Part shown: positions 36,112-44,809 of the stretch, piece after piece
How the letters are laid out: each line of letters begins with the position of its first letter
How positions within the stretch are numbered: the stretch's first letter is position 1
Assembly (NCBI RefSeq): GCF_900112025.1
Contig: NZ_FOKL01000001.1
Location: 669,752 to 733,751 of the forward strand
Source: Janthinobacterium sp. 344
GTDB taxonomy: Bacteria; Pseudomonadota; Gammaproteobacteria; Burkholderiales; Burkholderiaceae_D
Direction: 5' to 3'
DNA: 64,000 nt
The notes under the pieces: model-generated
Told to the model about the DNA's origin: nothing
Seen by the model: only the letters and a program-made list of their open reading frames with translations
The model's database searches: none
Program-made: the position numbers and the translations under genes

Positions 36112-37050
36112 ATGAATAATGCTCATCAATTGGATGGCACGGACCTCTTCACCTTGAACGTCTTCCTGGCGGCGGCCCGGCACCGCAACTTCCGTGCGGC
36201 GGCGGTGGAACTCGACGTCACGCCATCGGCCATCAGCCACTCGGTGAAGACGCTGGAGCAGCGGCTGGGCATACGCCTGTTCAACCGCACCACCCGCAGC
36301 GTGTCGCTGACCGGCGCGGGCGAGCGCCTGGCGGCCAGGCTGCACCCGGCCCTGGCGTCGATCGCCGAGGCCATGGTGGAAGTGGACGAGCAGCGCGCCG
36401 CGCCCAGCGGCACGGTGCGCATCAATGCCAGCGAGGGTGCGGTGCGCATGCTGCTGCGGCCCGTGCTGGCGCGCTTCCTGCGCGCCTACCCGCAGGTGCA
36501 CCTCGATATCGTCACCGATGGAAAGCTCAGCGACATCACCGCCGGCGGCTTCGACGCGGGCATACGTCTGGTCGAGGCAGTGCCGCAGGACATGGTCATG
36601 ATACGGCTGACCGACACGGTGCGCTTCGCAGCGGTAGGAGCGCCCGGCTATTTCGCCGCGCGCGGCCGCCCGGGCGTGCCGCTCGACCTGCTGCGGCACG
36701 ACTGCATCCGCTTCCGCTTCGACAGCGGGGCGATCTACCGCTGGGAATTCGCGCGGCGCGGTACGGCCGAGACGATCAACGTCACCGGCCCGCTCACCCT
36801 GACCGACCAGCCGCTGATGGTCGATGCGGCCATCGATGGCATCGGCATCGCCTTCGTGCCCGAGCACCTGGCGCTCGATGCGCTGGGCGACGGGCGGCTG
36901 GAACGGGTGCTCGACGACTGGTGTCCGGCCATGCCCGGCCTGGCGCTGTATTATCCGGGCCACCGCCATGTCCCGGCGGGCTTGCGTGCGCTGATCGCCA
37001 TGATGCGCCAGCCGCCATCAGCCAGCCGCGCGGCAGGCTTATATGAATAA
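36112..37050 (+). CDS. LysR family transcriptional regulator
   Basis: Protein of 312 residues with an N-terminal winged helix (FLAAARHRNFRAAAVELDVTPSAISHSVKTLEQRLG, about residues 14-50) and a periplasmic-binding-protein-fold effector domain. The ATG at 36112 gives the usual spacing to the helix-turn-helix; an upstream in-frame start at 36046 would place 22 extra residues inside the putative operator. Divergent transcription from the hydrolase gene and a dyad between them suggest that it controls the hydrolase and itself. Confidence 0.9.
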   Translation: MNNAHQLDGTDLFTLNVFLAAARHRNFRAAAVELDVTPSAISHSVKTLEQRLGIRLFNRTTRSVSLTGAGERLAARLHPALASIAEAMVEVDEQRAAPSGTVRINASEGAVRMLLRPVLARFLRAYPQVHLDIVTDGKLSDITAGGFDAGIRLVEAVPQDMVMIRLTDTVRFAAVGAPGYFAARGRPGVPLDLLRHDCIRFRFDSGAIYRWEFARRGTAETINVTGPLTLTDQPLMVDAAIDGIGIAFVPEHLALDALGDGRLERVLDDWCPAMPGLALYYPGHRHVPAGLRALIAMMRQPPSASRAAGLYE

Positions 37051-37220
37051 AAAAACATGCGCCACGGCCCAGGCAAATGATGTTGCTCAAAAACAACACA
37101 TAATTTATTTTCAATATTTATTAAATAATTGCCTTACGTAAATACTATTCACCAGATAGAATCCGGTTCCCATTAATCGACGAAATCCTTTCGCCGTATT
37201 AATTATCAACAGGATTAAAA

Positions 37221-37781
37221 ATGAAAAAGCAATTGTTCGCAGTAGTAGTTGGCGCCGCACTGGCATTCCCTTTGTTTGCACAAGCTGAAAACATGTACGT
37301 CGGCGCGAATGTCGGCCGTTCGGAATTGAAATTGTCGGGCGATGAAGTTTCGGGCAAAGAAAACAAAACCGGCTTTAAAGTTTACGCTGGCTACGACTTC
37401 ACGCCTAACTTCGGCGCAGAAGCCGGCTACGTCAATTTCGGCAAACTGAAAGAAAGCGAAGGCAAAGAATCGCTGAGCCTGGAAACCAGCGCTTTCTACG
37501 TAGCGGCCACGGGCACGCTGCCACTGAACGAACAGTTCTCGCTGTTTGCAAAAGCTGGCGTCACGCAAAACCACACCAAAGCGAAATTGAACCTGATCGG
37601 TTTCAATGCCAGCGAATCGAAAAACAAAACCGCCGCCCTGTTTGGCATCGGCGCTGCATACAACATCAATAAAAACCTGTCGGCCGTTGCTGAATATGAA
37701 AATTTCGGCAAAACGATGAGCCAGGATGGCATGAAACTGAAAGCCGACCTGCTGTCGATCGGCCTGCGTTACAAGTTCTAA
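37221..37781 (+). CDS. Small outer-membrane beta-barrel protein (OmpA/OmpX-like porin family)
   Basis: Protein of 186 residues with a signal peptide (MKKQLFAVVVGAALAFPLFA then QAE). The mature start MYVGANVGRSELKL and alternating strands YAGYDFTPNFGAEAGYVNF and EYENFGKTM are typical. The end LSIGLRYKF has the terminal Phe recognised by BAM. It looks like an eight-stranded barrel. The codon choice (AAA, GAA, less GC at third positions) differs from neighbours and may reflect high expression. An AT-rich upstream region and a ribosome site AGGAT precede it; a bidirectional terminator follows. Confidence 0.85.
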   Translation: MKKQLFAVVVGAALAFPLFAQAENMYVGANVGRSELKLSGDEVSGKENKTGFKVYAGYDFTPNFGAEAGYVNFGKLKESEGKESLSLETSAFYVAATGTLPLNEQFSLFAKAGVTQNHTKAKLNLIGFNASESKNKTAALFGIGAAYNINKNLSAVAEYENFGKTMSQDGMKLKADLLSIGLRYKF

Positions 37782-37828
37782 TTCCCGCGCGCGCGAATCA
37801 GAATCAAGCCGTTATCCACGGCTGATAG

Positions 37829-37857
37829 AAAAACCGGCTGCAAGGCCGGTTTTTTTA
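37829..37857. terminator. Rho-independent terminator after the outer-membrane protein gene
   Basis: Eight-pair stem AAACCGGC/GCCGGTTT (37831-37838 and 37845-37852) with loop TGCAAG, followed by a run of T on the plus strand and preceded by A-rich sequence. Confidence 0.9.
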
Positions 37858-37927
37858 TGGGCGAATGGCGTGCAGGCGGCATGGATGCTAAGATCGCGCC
37901 CTGAGATTTTAAGGAAGGCACCTTGCC

Positions 37928-38281
37928 ATGATGACCAAAGAAGATGTAAGCGAACTGTTCGCCAATATCGCCGAGAACGCGCCGTGGGATCTGTCCCAGC
38001 CGCTGCTGTGGGGCTATTACTTCACCAACCCGACATCGGCGCCGCTGGAGCAGGCCGCCGCCCTGCTGGCGCTCCAGGGCTACCGTCCGGTGGAACTGTA
38101 CCAGCCCGAGCTCGATGACCCGGCCGCACCGCCCGTGTGGGTGCTGCACGTGGAAAAGGCCGAAGTGCACGGCGTCGACAGCCTGCACGCGCGCAATGGC
38201 GAACTGATGGCCTTCGCGCAGGAAAACCAGCTGGCCAGCTATGACGGCATGGACGTGGGCCCCGTCGGTACCGCGGCGTAG
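37928..38281 (+). CDS. RraB-like protein (ribonuclease E inhibitor family)
   Basis: Protein of 117 residues (or 116 from the second Met). The body WGYYFTNPTSAPLEQAAALL, LALQGYRPVEL, VWVLHVEKAEVHGVDSLHARN and ASYDGMDVG follows the ferredoxin-like RraB fold, in which a small acidic protein binds the C-terminal region of RNase E. Acidic composition and length agree with the family. It is a single gene between two terminators. The inhibitor role is assumed from family membership only, and many distant members are untested. Confidence 0.75.
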   Translation: MMTKEDVSELFANIAENAPWDLSQPLLWGYYFTNPTSAPLEQAAALLALQGYRPVELYQPELDDPAAPPVWVLHVEKAEVHGVDSLHARNGELMAFAQENQLASYDGMDVGPVGTAA

Positions 38282-38324
38282 GCCGGCTGCGGCGCAAGGC
38301 GCCGCCATCGGACAACATGACGCA

Positions 38325-38350
38325 TAAAAAACGGCGCCCGCGGGCGCCGT
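38325..38350 (-). terminator. Rho-independent terminator of homoserine dehydrogenase gene
   Basis: A perfect 20-base palindrome (38331-38350, ACGGCGCCCG and its complement) is followed on the minus strand by six U residues. It lies 23 bases downstream of the hom stop codon. Confidence 0.9.
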
Positions 38351-38373
38351 TGTGCATGGCTCGCCGACAACGA

Positions 38374-39696
38374 TCAGCTGAGGTTTTCCAGGCGAATCTT
38401 GGTGACGGTGCCCACCACGCTGTTCAAGGCTTCCATCTTCTCGATGGCGGCCGTGACGTTCTTTTCCTGCGTCTGGTGCGTCAGCATGATGATGTCCGTA
38501 TGCGTCTCGCCCTCGGCCGGCTCTTTTTGCAGCATGGCGTCGATCGAGATGCCACGTTCGGCCAGGATGCGCGTCAGGTCGGCCAGCACGCCCGGCTGGT
38601 CGGCCACGTGCATGCGCAGATAATAACTGGTGGTGATTTCCGACATCGGCAAGATGTCGATGTTGGTCATGGCGTTCGGCTGGAAGGCCAGGTGCGGCAC
38701 GCGGTGTTCCGGATCGGCCGTCGCCAGGCGCGTGATGTCGACCAGGTCGGCGATCACCGACGAGGCGGTCGGCTCGGCGCCCGCGCCGCGGCCCGAGTAC
38801 AGGCTGGCGCCGACGGCGTCGCCATGCACCAGCACCGCGTTCATGGCGCCTTCGACGTTGGCGATCAGGCGCTTGGCCGGGATCAGGGTCGGATGCACGC
38901 GCAGCTCGATGCCTTCCACGCCATTGACGGTGGCGCGCTTGGTAATGCCCAGCAGCTTGATGCGGTAGCCCAGCTGCTCGGCATAGCGGATGTCGACGGC
39001 ATTGAGGTTGCTGATGCCTTCCACATAGGCCTTGTCGAACTGCACCGGGATGCCGAAGGCGATGGCCGACATGATGGTGGCCTTGTGCGCGGCATCGACG
39101 CCTTCGATGTCGAAGGTGGGGTCGGCTTCCGCGTAGCCCAGTTCCTGCGCCTGTTTCAGCACCGTGGCAAAGTCCAGGCCCTTGTCGCGCATCTCGGACA
39201 GGATGAAATTGGTGGTGCCGTTGATGATGCCGGCGATCCATTCGATGCGGTTGGCCGTCAAGCCTTCGCGCAGCGCCTTGATGATGGGGATGCCGCCGGC
39301 GACGGCCGCCTCGAAGGCCACCATCACGCCCTTGTCCTGCGCGGCGGCGAAGATCTCGTTGCCGTGCACGGCCAGCAGGGCCTTGTTGGCCGTGACCACG
39401 TGCTTGCCGTTGGCGATCGCCTGCATGACCAGGGTTTTCGACAGGTCGTAGCCGCCGATCAGTTCGACGACGATGTCGATCTCGGGATCGTTGACGATGA
39501 TGGCGGGGTCGTTGACGACCTTGCAGGCGCCGGCGACGAGCGCCTCGGCGCGCGCCACGTCGCGCACGGCGACGGCGACGACTTCAATGCCGCGGCCCGC
39601 GCGGCGCTTGATTTCTTCCTGGTTGCGTTGCAGGACGCTGAACGTGCCGAAGCCGACGTTGCCCAGGCCCAGCAGGCCGATCTTGATGGATTTCAT
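38374..39696 (-). CDS. hom: Homoserine dehydrogenase
   Basis: Protein of 440 residues. The NAD(P)-binding motif GLGNVG lies near residues 8-13. The central catalytic domain contains GIINGTTNFILSEM and the active-site region EADPTFDIEG and DAAHKATIM. A C-terminal ACT domain (YYLRMHVADQPGVLADLTRI) provides feedback control, usually by threonine. It reduces aspartate semialdehyde to homoserine in threonine and methionine synthesis. I start at 39696 (MKSIKIG); the earlier ATG at 39732 adds atypical residues. It lies downstream of the aminotransferase gene, separated by a strong hairpin, and is followed by a terminator; thrC is not adjacent. Confidence 0.96.
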   Translation of the reverse strand: MKSIKIGLLGLGNVGFGTFSVLQRNQEEIKRRAGRGIEVVAVAVRDVARAEALVAGACKVVNDPAIIVNDPEIDIVVELIGGYDLSKTLVMQAIANGKHVVTANKALLAVHGNEIFAAAQDKGVMVAFEAAVAGGIPIIKALREGLTANRIEWIAGIINGTTNFILSEMRDKGLDFATVLKQAQELGYAEADPTFDIEGVDAAHKATIMSAIAFGIPVQFDKAYVEGISNLNAVDIRYAEQLGYRIKLLGITKRATVNGVEGIELRVHPTLIPAKRLIANVEGAMNAVLVHGDAVGASLYSGRGAGAEPTASSVIADLVDITRLATADPEHRVPHLAFQPNAMTNIDILPMSEITTSYYLRMHVADQPGVLADLTRILAERGISIDAMLQKEPAEGETHTDIIMLTHQTQEKNVTAAIEKMEALNSVVGTVTKIRLENLS

Positions 39697-39720
39697 AGTT
39701 ATGCTTGACTGCTCATTAAG

Positions 39721-39743
39721 TGGCGCCGCCACAGGCGGCGCCA
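39721..39743 (-). other. Intercistronic hairpin between alaA-like and hom genes
   Basis: Ten-pair perfect stem TGGCGCCGCC/GGCGGCGCCA with a three-base loop and no U-run. It may stabilise the upstream message or partly attenuate transcription into hom. Confidence 0.55.
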
Positions 39744-39770
39744 GGTTGATCGAGATTGCTGCTGGCCGGC

Positions 39771-41000
39771 TCAGCCCCGGCTGTGGCGCTTGCGGTAGCC
39801 TTCGAGGAAGCGCGCGATGCGGCCCATGGCCTCGGTCAGGTCATCGGAATTGGGCAGGAAGACGACGCGAAAGTGATCGGGCGCGATCCAGTTGAAGCCC
39901 GTGCCCTGCACGATCAGGACTTTCGCTTCGGCCAGTAATTCATAGGCAAACTGCTGGTCGTCGGCAATCGGGTAGATGGCCGGATCCAGGCGCGGGAACA
40001 TGTACAGCGCGGCCTTCGGCTTGACACAGGTGACGCCCGGAATATCGGTCAGCAGCTTGTGCGCCAGGTCGCGCTGTTTCAACAGGCGCCCGCCAGGCCC
40101 CACCAGGTCTTGTATGCTCTGGTAGCCGCCAAGCGCCGTCTGGATGGCAAACTGCCCCGGCGCGTTGGCGCATAGCCGCATCGAGGCCAGCATGTTGAGG
40201 CCCTCGATGTAATCTTTTGCGTGGCGTTTTTCGCCCGAGACCACCATCCAGCCGGAACGGTAGCCGCAGGAGCGGTAATTCTTCGACAGGCCGTTCATGG
40301 TGATGAACAGCACGTCGTCGGCCAGCGAGGCGATCGACACGTGCTCGGCTTCGTCGTACAGCACCTTGTCGTAGATTTCGTCGGCGAAAATGATCAATTG
40401 ATGCTGGCGCGCCAGTTCGACGATCTGCAGCAGCACTTCCACCGGATACAGCGCGCCGGTGGGATTGTTCGGGTTGATGACGACGATGGCCTTCGTTTGC
40501 GGCGTGATCTTGCGGCGCATGTCGTCGATGTCGGGATACCACTCGTTCTGCTCGTCGCACACATAATGCACGGGGTTGCCGCCGGACAGGCTGACGGCGG
40601 CCGTCCACAGCGGATAGTCGGGCGCCGGCACCAGCACTTCGTCGCCGCTGTTGAGCAGCGCATTCATCGACATGACGATCAGCTCCGAGGCGCCATTGCC
40701 CAGGTAGATGTCATCGATGGTGACGCCGGCGATGTTCTTGCCCTGCGTGTAGTGCATGACGGCCTTGCGCGGCGCGAACATGCCCTTCGAATCCGTATAG
40801 CCGGCGGCATTTTGCAGGTTGAGCATCATGTCGCGCACGATCTCGTCGGGCGGATCGAAGCCGAATACGGCCAGGTTGCCGATATTGAGCTTGGTGATCT
40901 TGTGGCCTTCTTCTTCCATTTGCCTGGATTTTTCCAGGACCGGGCCGCGGATGTCGTAGCAGACATCCGCCAATTTATTCGATTTCTGAATCGGTCGCAA
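39771..41000 (-). CDS. alaA: Class I/II pyridoxal-phosphate aminotransferase, AlaA-type
   Basis: Protein of 409 residues of fold-type I. The PLP-binding Lys lies in MNGLSKNYRS, the cofactor-contacting segments are NPNNPTGALYP and FADEIYDKVLYD, and the carboxylate-binding Arg lies near the C-terminus in FRVVFLPN. N-terminal KSNKLADVCYDIRGPVL is characteristic of the AlaA group, which converts pyruvate and glutamate to alanine and 2-oxoglutarate. Genes of this group often precede hom in betaproteobacteria, and here hom follows in the same direction. The exact substrate is a family-level inference. Confidence 0.88.
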   Translation of the reverse strand: MRPIQKSNKLADVCYDIRGPVLEKSRQMEEEGHKITKLNIGNLAVFGFDPPDEIVRDMMLNLQNAAGYTDSKGMFAPRKAVMHYTQGKNIAGVTIDDIYLGNGASELIVMSMNALLNSGDEVLVPAPDYPLWTAAVSLSGGNPVHYVCDEQNEWYPDIDDMRRKITPQTKAIVVINPNNPTGALYPVEVLLQIVELARQHQLIIFADEIYDKVLYDEAEHVSIASLADDVLFITMNGLSKNYRSCGYRSGWMVVSGEKRHAKDYIEGLNMLASMRLCANAPGQFAIQTALGGYQSIQDLVGPGGRLLKQRDLAHKLLTDIPGVTCVKPKAALYMFPRLDPAIYPIADDQQFAYELLAEAKVLIVQGTGFNWIAPDHFRVVFLPNSDDLTEAMGRIARFLEGYRKRHSRG

Positions 41001-41409
41001 AATAAATCCCTGTCGTGATGCGGCGCGGCCGGCCTACGCTTGCAGCATGAAAGCCGCGCCAGAACTGTGAACCCGTGAGACTGCAATGCGAAAACAACCA
41101 TTCTCGCCGAAAGCAGGCCATTTTATCAAATTAAACATGGCAAATTGCAGCATTTCGCGCCGATTCTGCCACGCATGGCGGCGCGCGCAGACGTTTCCCG
41201 CCTGCCGCCTCTTCATCTTCTCTTAATCTTCGCCTACTACTATGGCAAGCGCTGTCTGCCAACGTTGCGCCGAAGATTGCAAATTGGAAAGGATGTTGCT
41301 TTTCAGTCGCTCTTTTCTGTCATTTATGGCATGCTGACGCCCTTGGCCGCAGCGCATATCCGCACCGCGCGCGCACCGATCAACCGACACGACCAGCCCT
41401 CACATCGCC
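41001..41409. promoter_or_regulatory. Divergent control region of alaA-hom and the arn operon, with a PmrA-box-like direct repeat
   Basis: A 409-base non-coding stretch. On the minus strand a TAAAAT -10-like hexamer (41120-41125) could serve alaA. On the plus strand CTTCAT-CTTCT-CTTAAT at 41211-41227 resembles the PmrA/BasR box (two HTTAAK half-sites five bases apart): the second half matches, the first has one mismatch. PmrA controls arn operons in enterobacteria. No gene was found in the stretch. Confidence 0.45.
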
Positions 41410-41802
41410 ATGAAACTCCATGCCAGCAGCACCCAACAATACCAAACCGTCACAGGCTACGATGAAAATGGCGTGGAGATCAATGCCCAGCCCTACCACT
41501 ATAGCCTGATCGTCATGCCGGAAGCGCCGCCGCGCGCGTGGGACGTGGCCAGTTTCGAGCAGTTGAGCGAGGCACATTTCGCGCAAATCCTCGAAGATGC
41601 GCCCGACGTGGTCATCCTCGGCACGGGCGAGCGCCAGCGTTTCGTGCATCCGAAGCTGACGGCCGCGCTGACCATGCGCCGCATCGGCGTCGAATGCATG
41701 GACAGCCAGGCCGCCTGCCGCACCTACAATATCCTCATGGGCGAAGGCCGCAAAGTCACCTTGGCATTAATTCTGGCACCGGGCGCAGGCCAGGCCAAAT
41801 GA
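41410..41802 (+). CDS. Mth938-like domain-containing protein (DUF498)
   Basis: Protein of 130 residues with the Mth938-like fold features: VILGTGERQRFVHPKL, TMRRIGVECMDSQAACRTYN and NILMGEGRKVTLALI. The human relative AAMDC/NDUFAF3-like proteins have no firm bacterial role. Its stop overlaps the arnT start (ATGA at 41799-41802), so it is translationally coupled to lipid A modification here, although in most betaproteobacteria it is found beside unrelated genes. Cytoplasmic, no signal peptide. Confidence 0.88.
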   Translation: MKLHASSTQQYQTVTGYDENGVEINAQPYHYSLIVMPEAPPRAWDVASFEQLSEAHFAQILEDAPDVVILGTGERQRFVHPKLTAALTMRRIGVECMDSQAACRTYNILMGEGRKVTLALILAPGAGQAK

Positions 41803-43472
41803 AAATCAATGTGAACGAGCTGCACGCCTCGCGCGTGCTGATGTGGTCCCTGCTGGGCATCTTCATCGTCGTGACCCTGTATGCGCTGGGCATCCGCACC
41901 CTGGTGCCGCCCGACGAGGGGCGCTACGCCGAGATGGCGCGCGAGATGTTCGTCACGGGCGACTGGATCACCACGCGCCTGAACGGCATCAAGTACTTTG
42001 AAAAGCCGCCGCTGCAAACCTGGATGAACGCGCTGACCTTCGCCGCCTTCGGCCTGGGCGAATGGCAGGCGCGGCTGTGGACGGGCCTGTGCGGCATCAT
42101 CGGCGTGTGCATGACGGCGTATGCCGGCAAGCGCGTCTTCGGTCCGCGCGTGGGCCTGTACGCGGGCCTGGTGCTGGCGTCGAGCCTGTTCTGGCTCGCT
42201 TCCGGCCAGATCAATTCGCTGGACATGGGCCTGTCGGGCATGATGACCATTACCCTGGCCAGCCTGCTGATCGCCCAGCGCGACGAGGCGACCCAGGCCG
42301 AGCGGCGCAACTGGATGCTGGCGTGCTGGGCAGGCATGGCGCTGGCCGTGCTGGCCAAGGGCCTGATCGGCATCGTGCTGCCGGGCGCCGTGCTGGTGCT
42401 GTATTCGCTGCTGGCGCGCGACTGGCGCATCTGGACGCGCTTGCACCTGGTCAAGGGCTTGCTCGTATTCTTCGCCATCGCCGCGCCCTGGTTCGTGCTG
42501 GTGGCCCTGCGCAATCCCGAGCAGCCGTACTTCTTCTTCGTTCACGAGCATTTCCAGCGCTTCCTGATGAAGGGCCACAAGCGCGAAGGCGCCTGGTACT
42601 ACTTCCTGGTGCTGTTGATTCCCGGCATCCTGCCATGGATAGGCGTGCTGCCGCAAAGCATCGCCGCCGCTTTCCAGCGCCAGGACGGCGCCTTCCAGCC
42701 CCGTTTGATGCTGCTGATCTGGGCCGCGTTCATTTTCTTTTTCTTCAGCTATTCGACGTCGAAACTGCCCGGCTACATCGTGCCCATCTTCCCGGCCCTG
42801 GCGCTGCTGATCGCGCTGTTCCTGGAATCGGCCTCGCGCCGCCAGCGCATGCTGGCCGCCAGCCTGCTGTGCTTGCTTGGCGCGGCCATCCTGATCGGCG
42901 GACCGATCGCGTTCAGCAAGGCCAGCGCGCGCGATCCCGCAGCCCTGATCGCCCTGAAAGGCTATCAGCCATGGCTGATGGCGGCCGGTTTCTTCGCCCT
43001 GGCCGGCGGCGCGCTGGCCCTGCTGCATGCGCGCCAGTTGCGCCGCGACATGACCGTGCTGACCATCGCCGGCGCCGGCTTCCTGGCCACGCACTGCATC
43101 CTGGCAGGCTCCGAACTGTACGGCCAGAACCGCGCGGGCACCGACATGCTGCCGCAGATCCAGGCCGAACTGACAGCCGACACCAAGATTTACTCGGTGG
43201 GCATCTATGAACAGTCCCTGACCTATTATTTGCAGCGGCCCGTGATCCTCGTCGATTACTGGGATGAGTTCACGTTCGGCCTGAAACAGCAGCCGGAACT
43301 GTCCATCCCCAGCATCGAGCCTTTTATCACGCAATGGACCAGCGATGCCACTGCCGGCGTGCGCGACGTGGCCATCATCAGCCTGGACCGTTACAAGGAA
43401 CTGCAGCAGCGTGGCGTCCCCATGCGGATAGTCGCCCAGGATGCGCGCCGCATGGCCATCGCCAATCGATAA
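41799..43472 (+). CDS. arnT: ArnT-type glycosyltransferase (4-amino-4-deoxy-L-arabinose lipid A transferase)
   Basis: Protein of 557 residues, close to the usual 550. It has a GT-C fold with about 12-13 membrane spans, the catalytic Asp in the first periplasmic loop (PPDEGRYAEMAREM) and a C-terminal periplasmic domain of about 130 residues. It transfers L-Ara4N from undecaprenyl phosphate to lipid A phosphates in the periplasm, lowering the negative charge and conferring resistance to polymyxin and cationic peptides. It overlaps the Mth938-like gene by four bases and is the first arn gene, unlike the enterobacterial order. Confidence 0.9.
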   Translation: MKINVNELHASRVLMWSLLGIFIVVTLYALGIRTLVPPDEGRYAEMAREMFVTGDWITTRLNGIKYFEKPPLQTWMNALTFAAFGLGEWQARLWTGLCGIIGVCMTAYAGKRVFGPRVGLYAGLVLASSLFWLASGQINSLDMGLSGMMTITLASLLIAQRDEATQAERRNWMLACWAGMALAVLAKGLIGIVLPGAVLVLYSLLARDWRIWTRLHLVKGLLVFFAIAAPWFVLVALRNPEQPYFFFVHEHFQRFLMKGHKREGAWYYFLVLLIPGILPWIGVLPQSIAAAFQRQDGAFQPRLMLLIWAAFIFFFFSYSTSKLPGYIVPIFPALALLIALFLESASRRQRMLAASLLCLLGAAILIGGPIAFSKASARDPAALIALKGYQPWLMAAGFFALAGGALALLHARQLRRDMTVLTIAGAGFLATHCILAGSELYGQNRAGTDMLPQIQAELTADTKIYSVGIYEQSLTYYLQRPVILVDYWDEFTFGLKQQPELSIPSIEPFITQWTSDATAGVRDVAIISLDRYKELQQRGVPMRIVAQDARRMAIANR

Positions 43473-43672
43473 ACCATGAACAGGGGCGCGGCAAAATCCG
43501 TCGCGCCTTCGGCCAGCTTGCCCCGCCCCCGCATCAGCAGGATTTTTCCCGCTGAACCGGCTGTGCCACCCTATTAACGCTATAGAATAGCCATGCCTGC
43601 CTGCGCAAGTTGATCGCGCCGGCGGCCTGTGCGACGCCGAACCACACTTATTCAAGAACAGAACGAGCGCCC

Positions 43673-44809
43673 ATGACCTCTACCCTGCCCTTTTTGCCTT
43701 TTTCCAAACCCACCATCGATGAAGCGACCATCGCCGCCGTCAGCGAGGTGCTGCGTTCCGGCTGGATCACCAGCGGCCCGAAAGTACAAGCGTTCGAAGC
43801 CCAGCTGTCCGAATACTTCGGCGGGCGCCCCGTGCGCACCTTCAACTCGGGCACCTGCACCATGGAAATCGCGCTGCGCATCGCCGGCATTGGCCCTGGT
43901 GACGAAGTCATCACCACGCCCGTGTCGTGGGTCGCGACGGCCAACGTCATCCTCGAAGTGGGCGCCACGCCCGTCTTTGCCGATATCGACCCCGTCACGC
44001 GCAATATCGACCTCGACAAGCTGGAAGCGGCCATCACGCCACGCACCAAGGCCATCATCCCCGTCTACCTGTCGGGCTTGCCTGTCGACATGGACCGCCT
44101 GTACGCGATTGCTGAAAAGCACAAATTACGGGTCGTGGAAGACGCGGCGCAAGCCTTCGGTTCCGAATGGAAGGGCAAACGCATCGGTTCGTTTGGCGAT
44201 TTCGTCTCGTTCAGCTTCCAGGCCAACAAGAACATCACCACGGGCGAAGGCGGCGCGCTGGTCCTGAACAACCTGGAAGAGGCAAAGCTGGCCGACAAGT
44301 ACCGGCTGCAGGGCGTCACGCGCAGCGGCGTCGACGGCATCGACGTCGACGTGCTGGGCGGCAAATACAACATGAGCGACATCATGGCCGCCATCGGCCT
44401 GGGGCAGTTCGCCAACATCGACGCCATCACGGCCCACCGCCGCGCCCTGGCGCGCCACTATTTCGCGCAGTTCGGCAGCGATTTCGAAGCGGCCAGCGGC
44501 GCCCAGCTGCCCGTGCAGGACTTTGAGAACAGCAACTGGCATTTGTTCCAGATCATCCTGCCCGACAATGGCCCCGGCACGCGCGCCGCGTTCATGCAAG
44601 CCATGGCGCAGCAAAACGTGGGGACGGGCTATCATTACGCACCGATCCACCTGTTTACCATGTACCGCGAACGCGGCTTTACCGAAGGCATGTTCCCCGT
44701 CTCGGAAAAGATCGGCCGCCTGACCGTGACCTTGCCCATGTTTTACGCCATGACGACACAGGACGTGGAGCGCGCCGTCGCCACCGTCAAATCCATCCTC
44801 ATCAAGTGA
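43673..44809 (+). CDS. arnB: UDP-4-amino-4-deoxy-L-arabinose-oxoglutarate aminotransferase
   Basis: Protein of 378 residues of the DegT/DnrJ/EryC1 sugar aminotransferase family, with PLP Lys186 in FQANKNITTGEGG and the NSGTCTMEIALRIAG cofactor segment. It aminates UDP-4-keto-pentose to UDP-L-Ara4N. The start at 43673 follows a family-typical N-terminus (FLPFSKPTIDEATI); the frame open from 43610 is not used. About 200 bases separate it from arnT, containing a TATAGAAT motif near 43583-43590 that may be an internal promoter. The stop overlaps the arnC start. Confidence 0.93.
   Translation: MTSTLPFLPFSKPTIDEATIAAVSEVLRSGWITSGPKVQAFEAQLSEYFGGRPVRTFNSGTCTMEIALRIAGIGPGDEVITTPVSWVATANVILEVGATPVFADIDPVTRNIDLDKLEAAITPRTKAIIPVYLSGLPVDMDRLYAIAEKHKLRVVEDAAQAFGSEWKGKRIGSFGDFVSFSFQANKNITTGEGGALVLNNLEEAKLADKYRLQGVTRSGVDGIDVDVLGGKYNMSDIMAAIGLGQFANIDAITAHRRALARHYFAQFGSDFEAASGAQLPVQDFENSNWHLFQIILPDNGPGTRAAFMQAMAQQNVGTGYHYAPIHLFTMYRERGFTEGMFPVSEKIGRLTVTLPMFYAMTTQDVERAVATVKSILIK

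Noticed and set aside
37070..37105. TGTTG/CAACA inverted repeat after lysR
   Set aside because: Only five pairs, AT-rich, no U-run adjacent; too weak to call a terminator.
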